Positions 53,435-61,945 of a stretch of 64,000 nucleotides of DNA are shown here, one piece after another (position 1 is the stretch's first letter; each line of letters opens with the position of its first letter). Position numbers and translations under genes: made by a program. The notes beneath the pieces are model-generated. The model had not been told where the DNA came from. It ran no database searches and worked only from the letters and a program-made list of their open reading frames with translations. Location: positions 124,001 through 188,000 of the forward strand of contig CAZSXR010000001.1 in the NCBI GenBank assembly GCA_964611335.1. Reading direction: 5' to 3'. Origin of the DNA: BOG-1112 sp964611335. Lineage in GTDB: Bacteria > Bdellovibrionota_B > Oligoflexia > Oligoflexales > Bog-1112.

Positions 53435-54277
53435 ATGTCCGCACATATTTCGGTTGTTGCTACTCCTTTGGGCAATAGAGAGGATCTGTCTCCACGGGCT
53501 CGTAAGGTTTTGCAAGAGGCAGATCTTATTGCTTGTGAAGATACGAGGCGTACACGCATCTTGCTCCAGTCATTAGAAATTCCCTATAAAGAGTTGTTTT
53601 CTTACTATGATGCGAATGAAGAACAGCGTGCAAAAGAACTGATAGAACGTATTTTGCATTCACATATCAAGGTAGCTTTGGTTTCCGACGCGGGGACTCC
53701 TGCAGTTGCCGATCCAGGTTTTCGTCTCATCAAGCTTGCGCACGAACATAAAATTCCAGTGCTGAGTATTCCAGGTCCTTCGACTTTGGCTGCCTTGATC
53801 AGTATTTCAGGATTACCGAGTGATCGTGTTCTTTTTGTGGGTTTCTTGCCCCGAAAGAAAAATCAGTTGTTGGAAGATCTGGAAATTTGGAAGGGAGCAA
53901 AAGCCAGTATTCTGGCTTTTGAAACACCTCATAGGTTGTGTGATTCTTTGCAAGTATTGGCAGAGGCCGTCCCTCACTCCCAGATTTGCATAGGCCGTGA
54001 ATTGACGAAACTTCATGAAGAGGTGCATGTCTTTTCAATTTCGGAAGCTTTAAAATGGGCGGTAGCTCATACGCATTTGAAAGGTGAACTAGCCGTTATG
54101 CTGGATTTGTCGGCTGGAACAGTGTCCGAAGAAGATTTCGAATGGGCTCCTCTTTTGAAAAAGGCAAAATTTTTGAAGGAAAGAGGTATTAGCACTAAAG
54201 ATCTCGTCGATTTTTTTTCCGATTCAGTGAAAAATAAGAAAGAACTATACAAACGTATGACCTTGCTTTCACTGTGA
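53435..54277 (+). CDS. rsmI: 16S rRNA 2'-O-ribose C1402 methyltransferase
   Basis: RsmI methylates 16S rRNA C1402 in the decoding centre. From the ATG at 53435 the protein is 280 aa, normal for the family. ISVVATPLGNREDLSPRARKVL, ACEDTRRTRILL, ALVSDAGTPAVADPGFRL and SIPGPSTLAALISISGLPSDR are the tetrapyrrole-methylase-like SAM-binding motifs. An AAAAAGG sits six to seven bases before this ATG, so independent translation is likely, although the upstream frame is open without a stop for 443 codons. Confidence 0.92.
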   Translation: MSAHISVVATPLGNREDLSPRARKVLQEADLIACEDTRRTRILLQSLEIPYKELFSYYDANEEQRAKELIERILHSHIKVALVSDAGTPAVADPGFRLIKLAHEHKIPVLSIPGPSTLAALISISGLPSDRVLFVGFLPRKKNQLLEDLEIWKGAKASILAFETPHRLCDSLQVLAEAVPHSQICIGRELTKLHEEVHVFSISEALKWAVAHTHLKGELAVMLDLSAGTVSEEDFEWAPLLKKAKFLKERGISTKDLVDFFSDSVKNKKELYKRMTLLSL

Positions 54278-54287
54278 GAGGTTGGAA

Positions 54288-54920
54288 ATGAAATTGCATA
54301 TTTTTTTTGCAATTCCTATCTTTGTTTTCTCATGTTCAATACGGGCTCTTAACCTTGATGACGTAGAAACCTGTTCGATTAAAGCAGAAACACCCTGCTC
54401 AGGTCCCTTAGAAGCTGGGGCTAAGTCCTATACTTTTAACTTGGGATCTTCTTTGGATGCTGACAAAGCTCTCAAAGATCAGCTCAGAATTTACCAAGAC
54501 CTTCACAAAAAACTTCAGAGTGAAGCTTCTTTCCCCATCTTTGTTCATGTGACGTCGACGAAAAACTACAGGGACTTAATTAAAGAAAAACTTAAAACCT
54601 TTCTGAAAAAACCAATTGCAAAAAAATTCCATTCACTAAGCAAAGTTTCTTTCAACGAAATTTTGGTTAAAGTTGAATCTATGGATGAAATGTCTCGTCT
54701 TCTTGTTTTTGAAAATGTTCCTTTGAGTCGTTTTGAAATCCCTAATGAAGCTTATACCGAATGGGTTTTTACAAAACTTAAAAAAATTTTTAATAATCAA
54801 AAAAATATAACAGTTGAGACTTTGAACGAAGAACAAAAAGCTTCATTAGTGCGGTATGGAGCTGTCGCTCTTTTGTGTGCACAAGAATATGCAAAAAATG
54901 TGAAGCTCAAGAAAGACTGA
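54288..54920 (+). CDS. Exported protein of unknown function
   Basis: The product of 210 aa has a signal peptide (IFFAIPIFVFSCSIRA). The mature part is charged and helical (KDQLRIYQDLHKKLQSE) with no recognised domain. GAGAGG is six bases before the ATG at 54288. An open extension of two codons upstream starting with TTG is not used. It follows rsmI by 10 bp. Confidence 0.55.
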   Translation: MKLHIFFAIPIFVFSCSIRALNLDDVETCSIKAETPCSGPLEAGAKSYTFNLGSSLDADKALKDQLRIYQDLHKKLQSEASFPIFVHVTSTKNYRDLIKEKLKTFLKKPIAKKFHSLSKVSFNEILVKVESMDEMSRLLVFENVPLSRFEIPNEAYTEWVFTKLKKIFNNQKNITVETLNEEQKASLVRYGAVALLCAQEYAKNVKLKKD

Positions 54921-54951
54921 ATTCTTTCTTGCGATCTAAATATATAGAAAT

Positions 54952-54980
54952 TTGCCAAAATTAGCAGTTTCCTGTATAAT
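54952..54980 (+). promoter_or_regulatory. Sigma-70-type promoter
   Basis: TTGCCA (54952-54957), 17 bp, then a perfect TATAAT (54975-54980). The likely transcription start is about 25 bp before the ATG at 55014 of the kinase-like gene. Confidence 0.75.
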
Positions 54981-55013
54981 ACACCCTCATTTTTCACAAA
55001 TATGAGGCATCGC

Positions 55014-55742
55014 ATGAAACTGTTAAAGTACTATTTAATCAGTATATTGGCCATTTTTTTAAGCACCCTCTCTCTTGCTAGGGCTCTTCCTGAACATCCC
55101 TTTACAGTTTTGGGGCATACTCAATTCTCACAAAATGAAATTGACAAGATTCTTAATTTTTTAGAAACACATTCGACGGATATCGACTTTCTTTTCAAAC
55201 TAGGACAAGTTCCTCAGTGGGACACGTGGGAAGATCTTGGTTCGGGTGTGACCAAAAGTGTTTATGCACATGAAGATTTAAAAAATTACGTCATTAAAAT
55301 TCCAAGAAGCAATATACTTGCACAAGTTTACTGGTACATTTTTGGAAGAAATTTCAAGACCGAATTTTCACGGACAGTCTATGTTCAAGATCTCATCTCC
55401 AAACATCAATTCACACATTTAAAAATTCCCAAAATTATTTTTGTAGAAAGTCCTTTTGGTCAGATCCTTATTGCAGAGCGAATCTCTTATATGAACTCGG
55501 TAAATTTCCAAAAAACTTACACATATGACTTTGAGGAAAGACAAAGTGCTTATAACGAATTTAAAAAACTTATCATTCTAGCAAGAATTTGTGATGTTGA
55601 ATTTGGAGGAGATGTTTACCAGAATGGAGGTTGGTTTGAAGGCGTCGTAGGTGAGGATTCACGAGGAACAAAAGTAATTGGCCCTGCTATTGGAATTATT
55701 GATCTCGACTGTGTGGGGGAAAGTCAGGGCAGTATGTATTGA
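55014..55742 (+). CDS. Exported protein-kinase-like protein
   Basis: The product of 242 aa has a signal peptide (YYLISILAIFLSTLSLARA). The mature part resembles the N-lobe of a kinase fold: a glycine-rich loop LGSGVTKSVY, a lysine in VIKIPRS, and later a D-x3-N pair (FGGDVYQNGG) and IIDLD, which could stand for the catalytic loop and DFG. The order matches small kinase-like proteins that are secreted. The full C-lobe is short and activity is uncertain. GAGG precedes the ATG. Confidence 0.5.
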   Translation: MKLLKYYLISILAIFLSTLSLARALPEHPFTVLGHTQFSQNEIDKILNFLETHSTDIDFLFKLGQVPQWDTWEDLGSGVTKSVYAHEDLKNYVIKIPRSNILAQVYWYIFGRNFKTEFSRTVYVQDLISKHQFTHLKIPKIIFVESPFGQILIAERISYMNSVNFQKTYTYDFEERQSAYNEFKKLIILARICDVEFGGDVYQNGGWFEGVVGEDSRGTKVIGPAIGIIDLDCVGESQGSMY

Positions 55743-55756
55743 TCTTTCAGCTTAAA

Positions 55757-55870
55757 TTAATACGCTGTAACTAATGCGTGTGTAAAAGTTAGGAAAACTG
55801 CAAATTGACTTGCCATATTTATTGTAATGATTTTGCGCGTGAGAGAATCTTCGCTTCTATAATGGGCTCC
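55757..55870 (-). pseudogene. Possible fragment of an exported or membrane protein
   Basis: On the minus strand a frame without start reads YLGAHYRSEDSLTRKIITINM and then ASQFAVFLTFTHALVTAY to a stop at 55759-55757. The hydrophobic end resembles the C-terminus of the protein at 36447-37298, but the similarity is not strong. The rest of this 262-bp spacer shows nothing. Confidence 0.2.
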
Positions 55871-56004
55871 CAAATAAGAGAAGATATTCAAATTCGCGAG
55901 TGTCAAAATCCTCAAAAATATCTTCTAGACTCAATCCATTTTGTAGATTTTTAAAAAGCGATTTTTTGAGAAGAAAAATTTCTAAAATGCAGTCGATGGT
56001 GAAC

Positions 56005-56796
56005 TTAAACTATTCTAAAATAAAAGAGAGAGGGGTGAGTGTAATTAGAAGGTCCACCTTCATTTACCAGTAAACCTACACCACCTTCTTCACAAACTCT
56101 GCGTATCATCATTCCATCCCATCTCCATTTATTGCCTATTGCAAGTAACGGATAAAGAGGACGTTTGGCACACAGTTCTACAACTCGAAGTTCTTTTCCT
56201 TCTGCATCGTGCGAAATGGGGTCTACAAGTTTTCCTTCATCGAGACGTCCGTTCAAACCAAAAAGATTTTCACGAGGAATTGGCAAACAGTGTGCAAGTT
56301 CTTGGACGAAATAGTGGGGACTTGCAGAAACAACTATGGGGACGATGTCTTCTTCTCTACAAAACTCAAGAAGCTTTCTTGCAAATTTAAAAAAATAAAG
56401 ATCAACAAGTTGACCCAGATGATGACTTACAAAATCTTTGAGAGTTTTATCTTCATCTGTAGATAAGTTAGCGACGAGTTGAGCTGCCCACATGTAGGCA
56501 TCTTCCTGTCGGGGAAATTCTTTTTCGTATTTTTGCCAAAAGGCGCGGAGTCCGTCGGGGCCGCTAAATCCCGGTAAATAACCTCCTAAAATAGCGAGAT
56601 CAAGAAGACCCATATAGGGGTTTTGCCCACTTTTTTTTCCTTCAGTGATGTCTCCTTCTATGAGAGTTCCATCAAAATCCAAAAAAGCAGCGGCTCGCCT
56701 TTGAGGGAATTTTTTTTGCATGCTTGCTTTTCTATCAAGAAGAGCGTTTTTAAAAAAATCTGGAAGTGTTTCATGTACCTGCTGTCCCATATGCAT
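56005..56796 (-). CDS. HAD-IB family hydrolase (phosphoserine-phosphatase-like)
   Basis: A 263-aa cytoplasmic phosphatase. Motif I is AAFLDFDGTLIEGD near residue 35 (nucleophile Asp), motif II is VVSASPHYFVQELA (Ser) and motif III has GNKWRWDGMMI in place of the usual GDxxxD, with an Asn instead of the first Asp. That change could lower metal binding. Substrate unknown. It follows the SRPBCC gene with a 3-bp gap in the same direction. Confidence 0.75.
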   Translation of the reverse strand: MHMGQQVHETLPDFFKNALLDRKASMQKKFPQRRAAAFLDFDGTLIEGDITEGKKSGQNPYMGLLDLAILGGYLPGFSGPDGLRAFWQKYEKEFPRQEDAYMWAAQLVANLSTDEDKTLKDFVSHHLGQLVDLYFFKFARKLLEFCREEDIVPIVVSASPHYFVQELAHCLPIPRENLFGLNGRLDEGKLVDPISHDAEGKELRVVELCAKRPLYPLLAIGNKWRWDGMMIRRVCEEGGVGLLVNEGGPSNYTHPSLFYFRIV

Positions 56797-56799
56797 GTC

Positions 56800-57339
56800 C
56801 TAATGAGAGTTGCGAGAATCTTCGACTCGGAAATATTCTTGAAGCCCTTTTCCCAAACTTGTGAGATTCGGAGCTAACATGTTTTCAATCATCTGTTCAA
56901 GGAGAGGATGCAATTGTTTTGCGATGAATTTAGGCACACCTGGAATTCTGTCAGGATAAATGTGTACTTCACATTTTAGTGTCAATCGCGTTTTGTCTTC
57001 GCTTGCTTTAAAAATATTGCTTCCTTTTGCTTCGTAAATTCCCTTAGCGAAAAAAGGTTCAATCTCATAATCTACACAGTGTTCTGCATCGTTCCAATAG
57101 GCTGTATCTTTCCATGAGAAAAGATCAGGGTTGATAAATTTTTTAGCAAGTGAGGGGATTTTAGCTTCGGCAAACCATTGGTTGATGATGAGGTCTTTTC
57201 CACCACTTTGAGAACGTTCCAGCACTTTGATATCTTGAATATTCGGTAGATATTGAATGATTTTTACTAAATCATCTTTTACCAAAGTATAAACTTTGCT
57301 CAGTGGAGCGTTGATGGTGTCGGTATGTTCAAGTTTCAT
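56800..57339 (-). CDS. SRPBCC-type (DUF2505-like) protein
   Basis: A 179-aa START/Bet v1-like protein with MKLEHTDTINAPLSKVYTLVKDDLV at the start and a lipid- or ligand-binding pattern of strands and a long C-terminal helix. These proteins bind hydrophobic ligands or act in cyclase reactions. It is in an operon with the HAD phosphatase gene; the role is not known. Confidence 0.7.
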   Translation of the reverse strand: MKLEHTDTINAPLSKVYTLVKDDLVKIIQYLPNIQDIKVLERSQSGGKDLIINQWFAEAKIPSLAKKFINPDLFSWKDTAYWNDAEHCVDYEIEPFFAKGIYEAKGSNIFKASEDKTRLTLKCEVHIYPDRIPGVPKFIAKQLHPLLEQMIENMLAPNLTSLGKGLQEYFRVEDSRNSH

Positions 57340-57501
57340 ATTGCATCCTTTTATTTAGCGAGAGTTCAAAAAACTCGCCTTCCTATAAAATCAATATATA
57401 CTAACAAAACCAATGGACAAGATGATATACGCATAGAACTTAGGCATTACAAGTTTCAGGAACGCATAGTCGAAATTCGCCACTATCGCTGAGGAATATT
57501 T

Positions 57502-59448
57502 ATGAGCGCATCGATTAGTCAACTTCTTAGAGAAGATCGAAGTTTTCCTCCCACTCAGGCTTTTCAATCCCAAGCTCTTTTAAACAATGAAGCCGAATAT
57601 CTCAAAATTTGGAATGAAGCCAAAGATCATCCTGAAAGTTTTTGGGCTAAGCAGGCGCAGTCTTTGCTTCTGTGGAGAAGTCCTTGGAAAAAAGTATTGG
57701 AAGAAAAACATCCCTACGAATTTCGTTGGTTTGTCGGTGGAAAACTTAATGCAAGTGAGAATTGCCTTGATCGACATCTTTCTACACGCGGGGATAAAAT
57801 CGCACTTCATTGGGAGGGAGAGCCTGGTGAGCATAGGGTGTTCACTTATAAAGAGTTGCATGCAGAAGTATGTAAATTTGCCAACGTACTTCTTTCTCAA
57901 TCCGTTGTTGCGGGAGATATAGTCACCATTTATATGCCTTTGATCCCTGAATTGGTGATTGCAATGCTAGCATGTGCACGCATTGGAGCAACGCACAACG
58001 TCGTCTTTGCAGGTTTTAGTGCGCAAGCCTTACAAGATCGCATACAGGATTCATCTTCAAAATTAGTTATTACTGCAGATGGTGGTTTCAGAAAGGGTAA
58101 AATAATTGAGTTGAAAGCGATTGTCGACGAGGCTCTTCCTAATACCCCGACAGTGAAACGCGTGATCGTGCTTATGCGCGCTGGTACTCCTGTAAATATG
58201 AAGAAAGATCGAGATTTTTGGTGGCATAAGCTAGTCGAAGAGGCTTCTTCTCAACACAAAGCAGAGGCTTTTGCTTCAGAACATCCGTTATTTATTCTTT
58301 ATACTTCGGGAAGTACTGGAAAACCGAAAGGCATAGTACATGGAACAGGTGGTTACTTAGTCGGTGCAACGCTTTCTACAAAATATGTTTTTGATTTGAA
58401 AGAAAATGATCTTCATTGGTGCACTGCAGATGCAGGGTGGATTACAGGACACACCTATAGTATTTATGGACCTCTGTCTAATGGTGCAAGTGTCTTCATG
58501 TATGAAGGTGCTCCTAATCAACCGCATTGGGGACGTTTCTGGCATCTTATTGAAAAATATAAAATTACAATTTTATATACAGCTCCGACTGCTATTCGAG
58601 CCTTTATGAAAGAAGGGAGAACGTGGCCTGATCAATTTGACTTGAGTTCTTTGCGTTTGTTGGGAAGTGTGGGTGAGCCGATCAATCCTGAAGCGTGGAT
58701 GTGGTATCACACAGTTATCGGCAAAGCTCGTTGTCCTATAGTAGATACATGGTGGCAGACGGAAACTGGTGGAATTATGATGAGTGCACTTCCTGGTTTT
58801 TCCTCTACAAAGCCGGGGTCTGCAGCGATTCCATTTTTTGGTGTGGTTCCTGAAATTGTCGATGATCATGGGAAATCGGTTCCTGTGAATCATGGTGGAT
58901 ATCTTGTCATCAAACAACCATGGCCTAGTATGATGTTGGGAATATACGGAGACAAAGAACGTCACAAAGTTCTTTATTGGTCGAGATTTCCAAAAGTGTA
59001 TTTTACAGGTGATGGTGCTCGCAAAGACAAAGATGGTTATTTTTGGATAATGGGTCGTGTCGATGATGTTCTGAATGTTGCAGGTCACAGACTATCCACT
59101 ATGGAGATCGAATCTGCATTGGTGAGCCATCCGTTCATTGCAGAAGCAGCAGTTGTAGGCAAAAAAGATGAGCTTCGAGGTGAAGCTATTGTATGTTTTG
59201 TAACCCTCAAACAGGGTAAAGCTGCTGATGAACATTTTAAAGATGTCTTGAAAGAACATGTCGTCCATGCAATTGGAGCCCTTGCGCGTCCTCAGGACAT
59301 ACATATTGTGGAGATTTTACCTAAGACGCGATCTGGTAAAATAATGCGTAGACTTTTGCGTGCTATGGCAGCAGGAGAGGAAATCAAAGGAGATTTGAGT
59401 ACTCTCGAGGATCGCTCAGCTTTAGAACTTCATTTTCCAGAGGAATGA
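57502..59448 (+). CDS. acs: Acetyl-CoA synthetase
   Basis: A 648-aa AMP-forming ligase that activates acetate to acetyl-CoA. The P-loop is YTSGSTGKPKG near residue 265, the core motif DTWWQTETGG, and the C-terminal lysine motif KTRSGKIMRRLLR, whose Lys is acetylated as a control in other bacteria. Length is normal. It is a single gene; a KE-repeat exported protein ends 4 bp away in the opposite direction. Confidence 0.96.
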   Translation: MSASISQLLREDRSFPPTQAFQSQALLNNEAEYLKIWNEAKDHPESFWAKQAQSLLLWRSPWKKVLEEKHPYEFRWFVGGKLNASENCLDRHLSTRGDKIALHWEGEPGEHRVFTYKELHAEVCKFANVLLSQSVVAGDIVTIYMPLIPELVIAMLACARIGATHNVVFAGFSAQALQDRIQDSSSKLVITADGGFRKGKIIELKAIVDEALPNTPTVKRVIVLMRAGTPVNMKKDRDFWWHKLVEEASSQHKAEAFASEHPLFILYTSGSTGKPKGIVHGTGGYLVGATLSTKYVFDLKENDLHWCTADAGWITGHTYSIYGPLSNGASVFMYEGAPNQPHWGRFWHLIEKYKITILYTAPTAIRAFMKEGRTWPDQFDLSSLRLLGSVGEPINPEAWMWYHTVIGKARCPIVDTWWQTETGGIMMSALPGFSSTKPGSAAIPFFGVVPEIVDDHGKSVPVNHGGYLVIKQPWPSMMLGIYGDKERHKVLYWSRFPKVYFTGDGARKDKDGYFWIMGRVDDVLNVAGHRLSTMEIESALVSHPFIAEAAVVGKKDELRGEAIVCFVTLKQGKAADEHFKDVLKEHVVHAIGALARPQDIHIVEILPKTRSGKIMRRLLRAMAAGEEIKGDLSTLEDRSALELHFPEE

Positions 59449-59452
59449 CACT

Positions 59453-60994
59453 TTAGATTCTTGAATTGAATAAGAATAACGCATAATTCCCCATGCTTCG
59501 TTGTATTTTTTTCTGAAGTTCAGCCTGATCTTCATCGCTCAGCATATAGTATTCATCGACCCACTGATCATATCTACTAAACTCAAGAAGCAATCTGGCG
59601 CTTATATCTCTCCAATTTGTTCCGAGCCTAATTAAAGTGGGGGTAGGGATCCCCCCTTTTAGATCAAGAATTCTAAATAAGTCTTTTATTTGACGACTAT
59701 CTTTAATAAGTTCTCTTCCTTTTCTATCTTTTATAGAAGCAAAAGTTCCAAAGTCTGTAATCACAAAATGACTTCGAAGTTCTCGCAGATGATTCAAAAC
59801 AAATTCTTTGTGAGAGAAGGGTCTTTCAATGGATTCAGCTTTTAATAGATCTTCATGAAAGCTAGTGATAAATTCTCTGCGGCTTTGCATGTCTGTCCAA
59901 AAATCTTCAAGAAAAATAAACTCAAATTCCTCAAAGAGGCTATGGTCCTCTTCGTTAAGAAGTTGCAAATAAGCTTCGTAAAAATCTCCGACGGTAGGGC
60001 CCGTTTCACAAGGAACAAGTGTGTAGCTTTCCAAGAACTGCTTAATAAATTCGGCTTGATTAGGTCTAAAGAAATAGTGGGATCTAGCACGAAAATTTAG
60101 CATTTTCAATGTTGAGTGAAAGATTTCAAAAAATTCTTCGAGGTGAAGTTTGTAGTAGGTTCTTAAGTCTGGATCTATTTCCATTGTATCTAATGCAGAC
60201 TTAATAAAATTAGATTTATGATTCCTGTGTTCAGTATATTGAACGAACCTTTGCTCGATTGTTTCTTCGTTGGCTTCATCGTGATTTATGTCAGAGAAAA
60301 GATCATAATTCAAAAGATCTTCTTCTATGGTTTGACGGTTTGCATTGGAAAAATTTTGTATGTCAGTAGGACGCATGAAAAATTGATATTGTTCAAAGTC
60401 ATTTGTAAGCTCTAGGAAAAGAAGATTTAAAGTCATATAAGCGAGTGATTCAGGTGTGGCGCTTTCGATGGAAATGGTTTCTGTAAAATGAGTATTGAAA
60501 ATATAATCTAAAAAATTGATTTCTGTAACTGTTGAAAGAATGGATTCGAGATCCTGATAAATATCATCGAGATGAGACTGAATACTGTGTGGGTTTATAT
60601 CTGTAGCACTTGTTTGAACTCGCTTGCGCCATAAGTTTTTTTGAATCTTTTTGAGCCTTTTTCTCGATTCTTTTTCTTTTTCTTTTTCTTTTTCTTTTTC
60701 TTTTTCTTTTTGAATGTCCTCTTCTGTCTCTTCTTCTTTTCCTTTGTCCGAGGAGGTGGCTGTGGGTTGAGAAGAGGAAGAGGAAGCTTCCGGGCTTGCG
60801 GTATGAGTAAGTGCACGGAAACGGTTCCTGATCATCACATGAATGAGGCTTACAATATTTGCTAGTGACGACGGGTTTCTGGAAGGTCTTGAGACCCTTT
60901 CAGGTTGAGCTTGTGCATTAGAGAGCATAAAGCTGTTAATGCAAATCGAAAATATGAGAACTTTATAAGTTTTATATGTAAGCATACATTGCAT
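59453..60994 (-). CDS. Exported KE-repeat protein of unknown function
   Basis: A 513-aa protein with a signal peptide (VLIFSICINSFMLSNAQA). A Ser/Pro-rich stretch (SPEASSSSSQPTATSS) leads into an alternating Lys-Glu tract (about residues 90-110, KEKEKEKEKEKEKE), encoded by a hexanucleotide repeat. The rest is helical and acidic without recognised domain. KE tracts form single charged helices and are typical of host-directed or surface proteins. The start ATG at 60994 may be replaced by one three codons later. Confidence 0.6.
   Translation of the reverse strand: MQCMLTYKTYKVLIFSICINSFMLSNAQAQPERVSRPSRNPSSLANIVSLIHVMIRNRFRALTHTASPEASSSSSQPTATSSDKGKEEETEEDIQKEKEKEKEKEKEKESRKRLKKIQKNLWRKRVQTSATDINPHSIQSHLDDIYQDLESILSTVTEINFLDYIFNTHFTETISIESATPESLAYMTLNLLFLELTNDFEQYQFFMRPTDIQNFSNANRQTIEEDLLNYDLFSDINHDEANEETIEQRFVQYTEHRNHKSNFIKSALDTMEIDPDLRTYYKLHLEEFFEIFHSTLKMLNFRARSHYFFRPNQAEFIKQFLESYTLVPCETGPTVGDFYEAYLQLLNEEDHSLFEEFEFIFLEDFWTDMQSRREFITSFHEDLLKAESIERPFSHKEFVLNHLRELRSHFVITDFGTFASIKDRKGRELIKDSRQIKDLFRILDLKGGIPTPTLIRLGTNWRDISARLLLEFSRYDQWVDEYYMLSDEDQAELQKKIQRSMGNYALFLFNSRI
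60670..60711. repeat. Hexanucleotide microsatellite (CTTTTT)x7
   Basis: Seven exact CTTTTT units within the KE-repeat gene; on the coding strand AAAAAG gives Lys-Glu pairs. The length can change without shifting the frame. Confidence 0.9.
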
Positions 60995-61237
60995 CCAGAA
61001 AGAGGAATAGAGAGTGAAATCATAGCGAAAACATTAAGAAAATCCAGTTTTTAGTCTCACTTTATTTTTTGATAAAATAATTCTGAGATTTCGGGTGGTT
61101 AAAAAACTTAATGTTTTTGTATTTTTATCTTCTCTTTCTTAAAGAAATCACATGAAGAATCTTTTTTAATAGAAGATGGGTTAGATCCTAAGGAGGTTTT
61201 TTGAAAAGAACTTAACACAACTTGGAAAGGGCTTCGT

Positions 61238-61945
61238 ATGTTCAAACACGCTTTCTTTGCAACATCTCTTTCGATTCTCTCTTCTTTCTGTTTTGCCTCA
61301 AGTTATAGCAGTTATTTAGGAAGCAGTCCTTCCCTGACTGAGCAGATTCAATTTCGTACAGCGATGAATCCAAAAGAAAACTTTGAATATGCGGTTCATA
61401 GAAATTTAATAAAAGCTGTTGAATCATTTCTTCAATCAGAAAAAGCAAATCCGAATGCCATAGATACGCAAAGTGGTAAGCCTTTGATCAGAATTGCCTA
61501 TGAAAAGGGCTTTCAAAAACTTGTGGAAGTCTTTCTCAGAGATCCTCGATTGGATCTCAGTACCTTGGTAGATACACAGAGACACTATTATGCCATACAC
61601 CTTCTTGTTGCACTTCAAGATCCTGAACTTTTGAAAAAGCACATTGAGAAAAAGGGTGATATTAAAATTGCACTGAACCTGAGAACTCTTAACGCACTTA
61701 TTCCCTTTCAGATGCTTGATGAAATAACAGGGTTAAATAAAAAACGTTTAATGCGCAGTGAGTTTTGGCAGAAAGATTTGATAGGAATTTACGAATTTAT
61801 ATATTTCCGTCGAGATCAATGGGAAAGTATGCGAAAAAATACAGAGAAACTTAAAACATTAGTTGAGCAAGCGATGGGATATGAGACTGCGATGAGCTTT
61901 TATGATTTTGTAGAACAGGAAGAACAATTCCAATTAGAAATTTAA
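61238..61945 (+). CDS. Exported ankyrin-like protein
   Basis: The product is 235 aa with a signal peptide (FFATSLSILSSFCFAS). Two or three degenerate ankyrin-like units are visible (NAIDTQSGKPLIRIAYEKGFQKLVEVFLRD, LSTLVDTQRHYYAIHLLVALQDPELLKKHIEKK). The rest is helical. Ankyrin-like exported proteins are common host-interacting factors, but the degree of match here is low. It overlaps the convergent porin gene by 12 bp. Confidence 0.5.
   Translation: MFKHAFFATSLSILSSFCFASSYSSYLGSSPSLTEQIQFRTAMNPKENFEYAVHRNLIKAVESFLQSEKANPNAIDTQSGKPLIRIAYEKGFQKLVEVFLRDPRLDLSTLVDTQRHYYAIHLLVALQDPELLKKHIEKKGDIKIALNLRTLNALIPFQMLDEITGLNKKRLMRSEFWQKDLIGIYEFIYFRRDQWESMRKNTEKLKTLVEQAMGYETAMSFYDFVEQEEQFQLEI

Noticed and set aside
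60670..60711. Phase variation by the CTTTTT repeat
   Set aside because: The unit is six bases, so changes in copy number do not shift the reading frame.
60641..60865. Plus-strand frame rich in Phe over the KE repeat
   Set aside because: It is the complement of the AAAAAG repeat in the exported KE protein and has no ribosome site.
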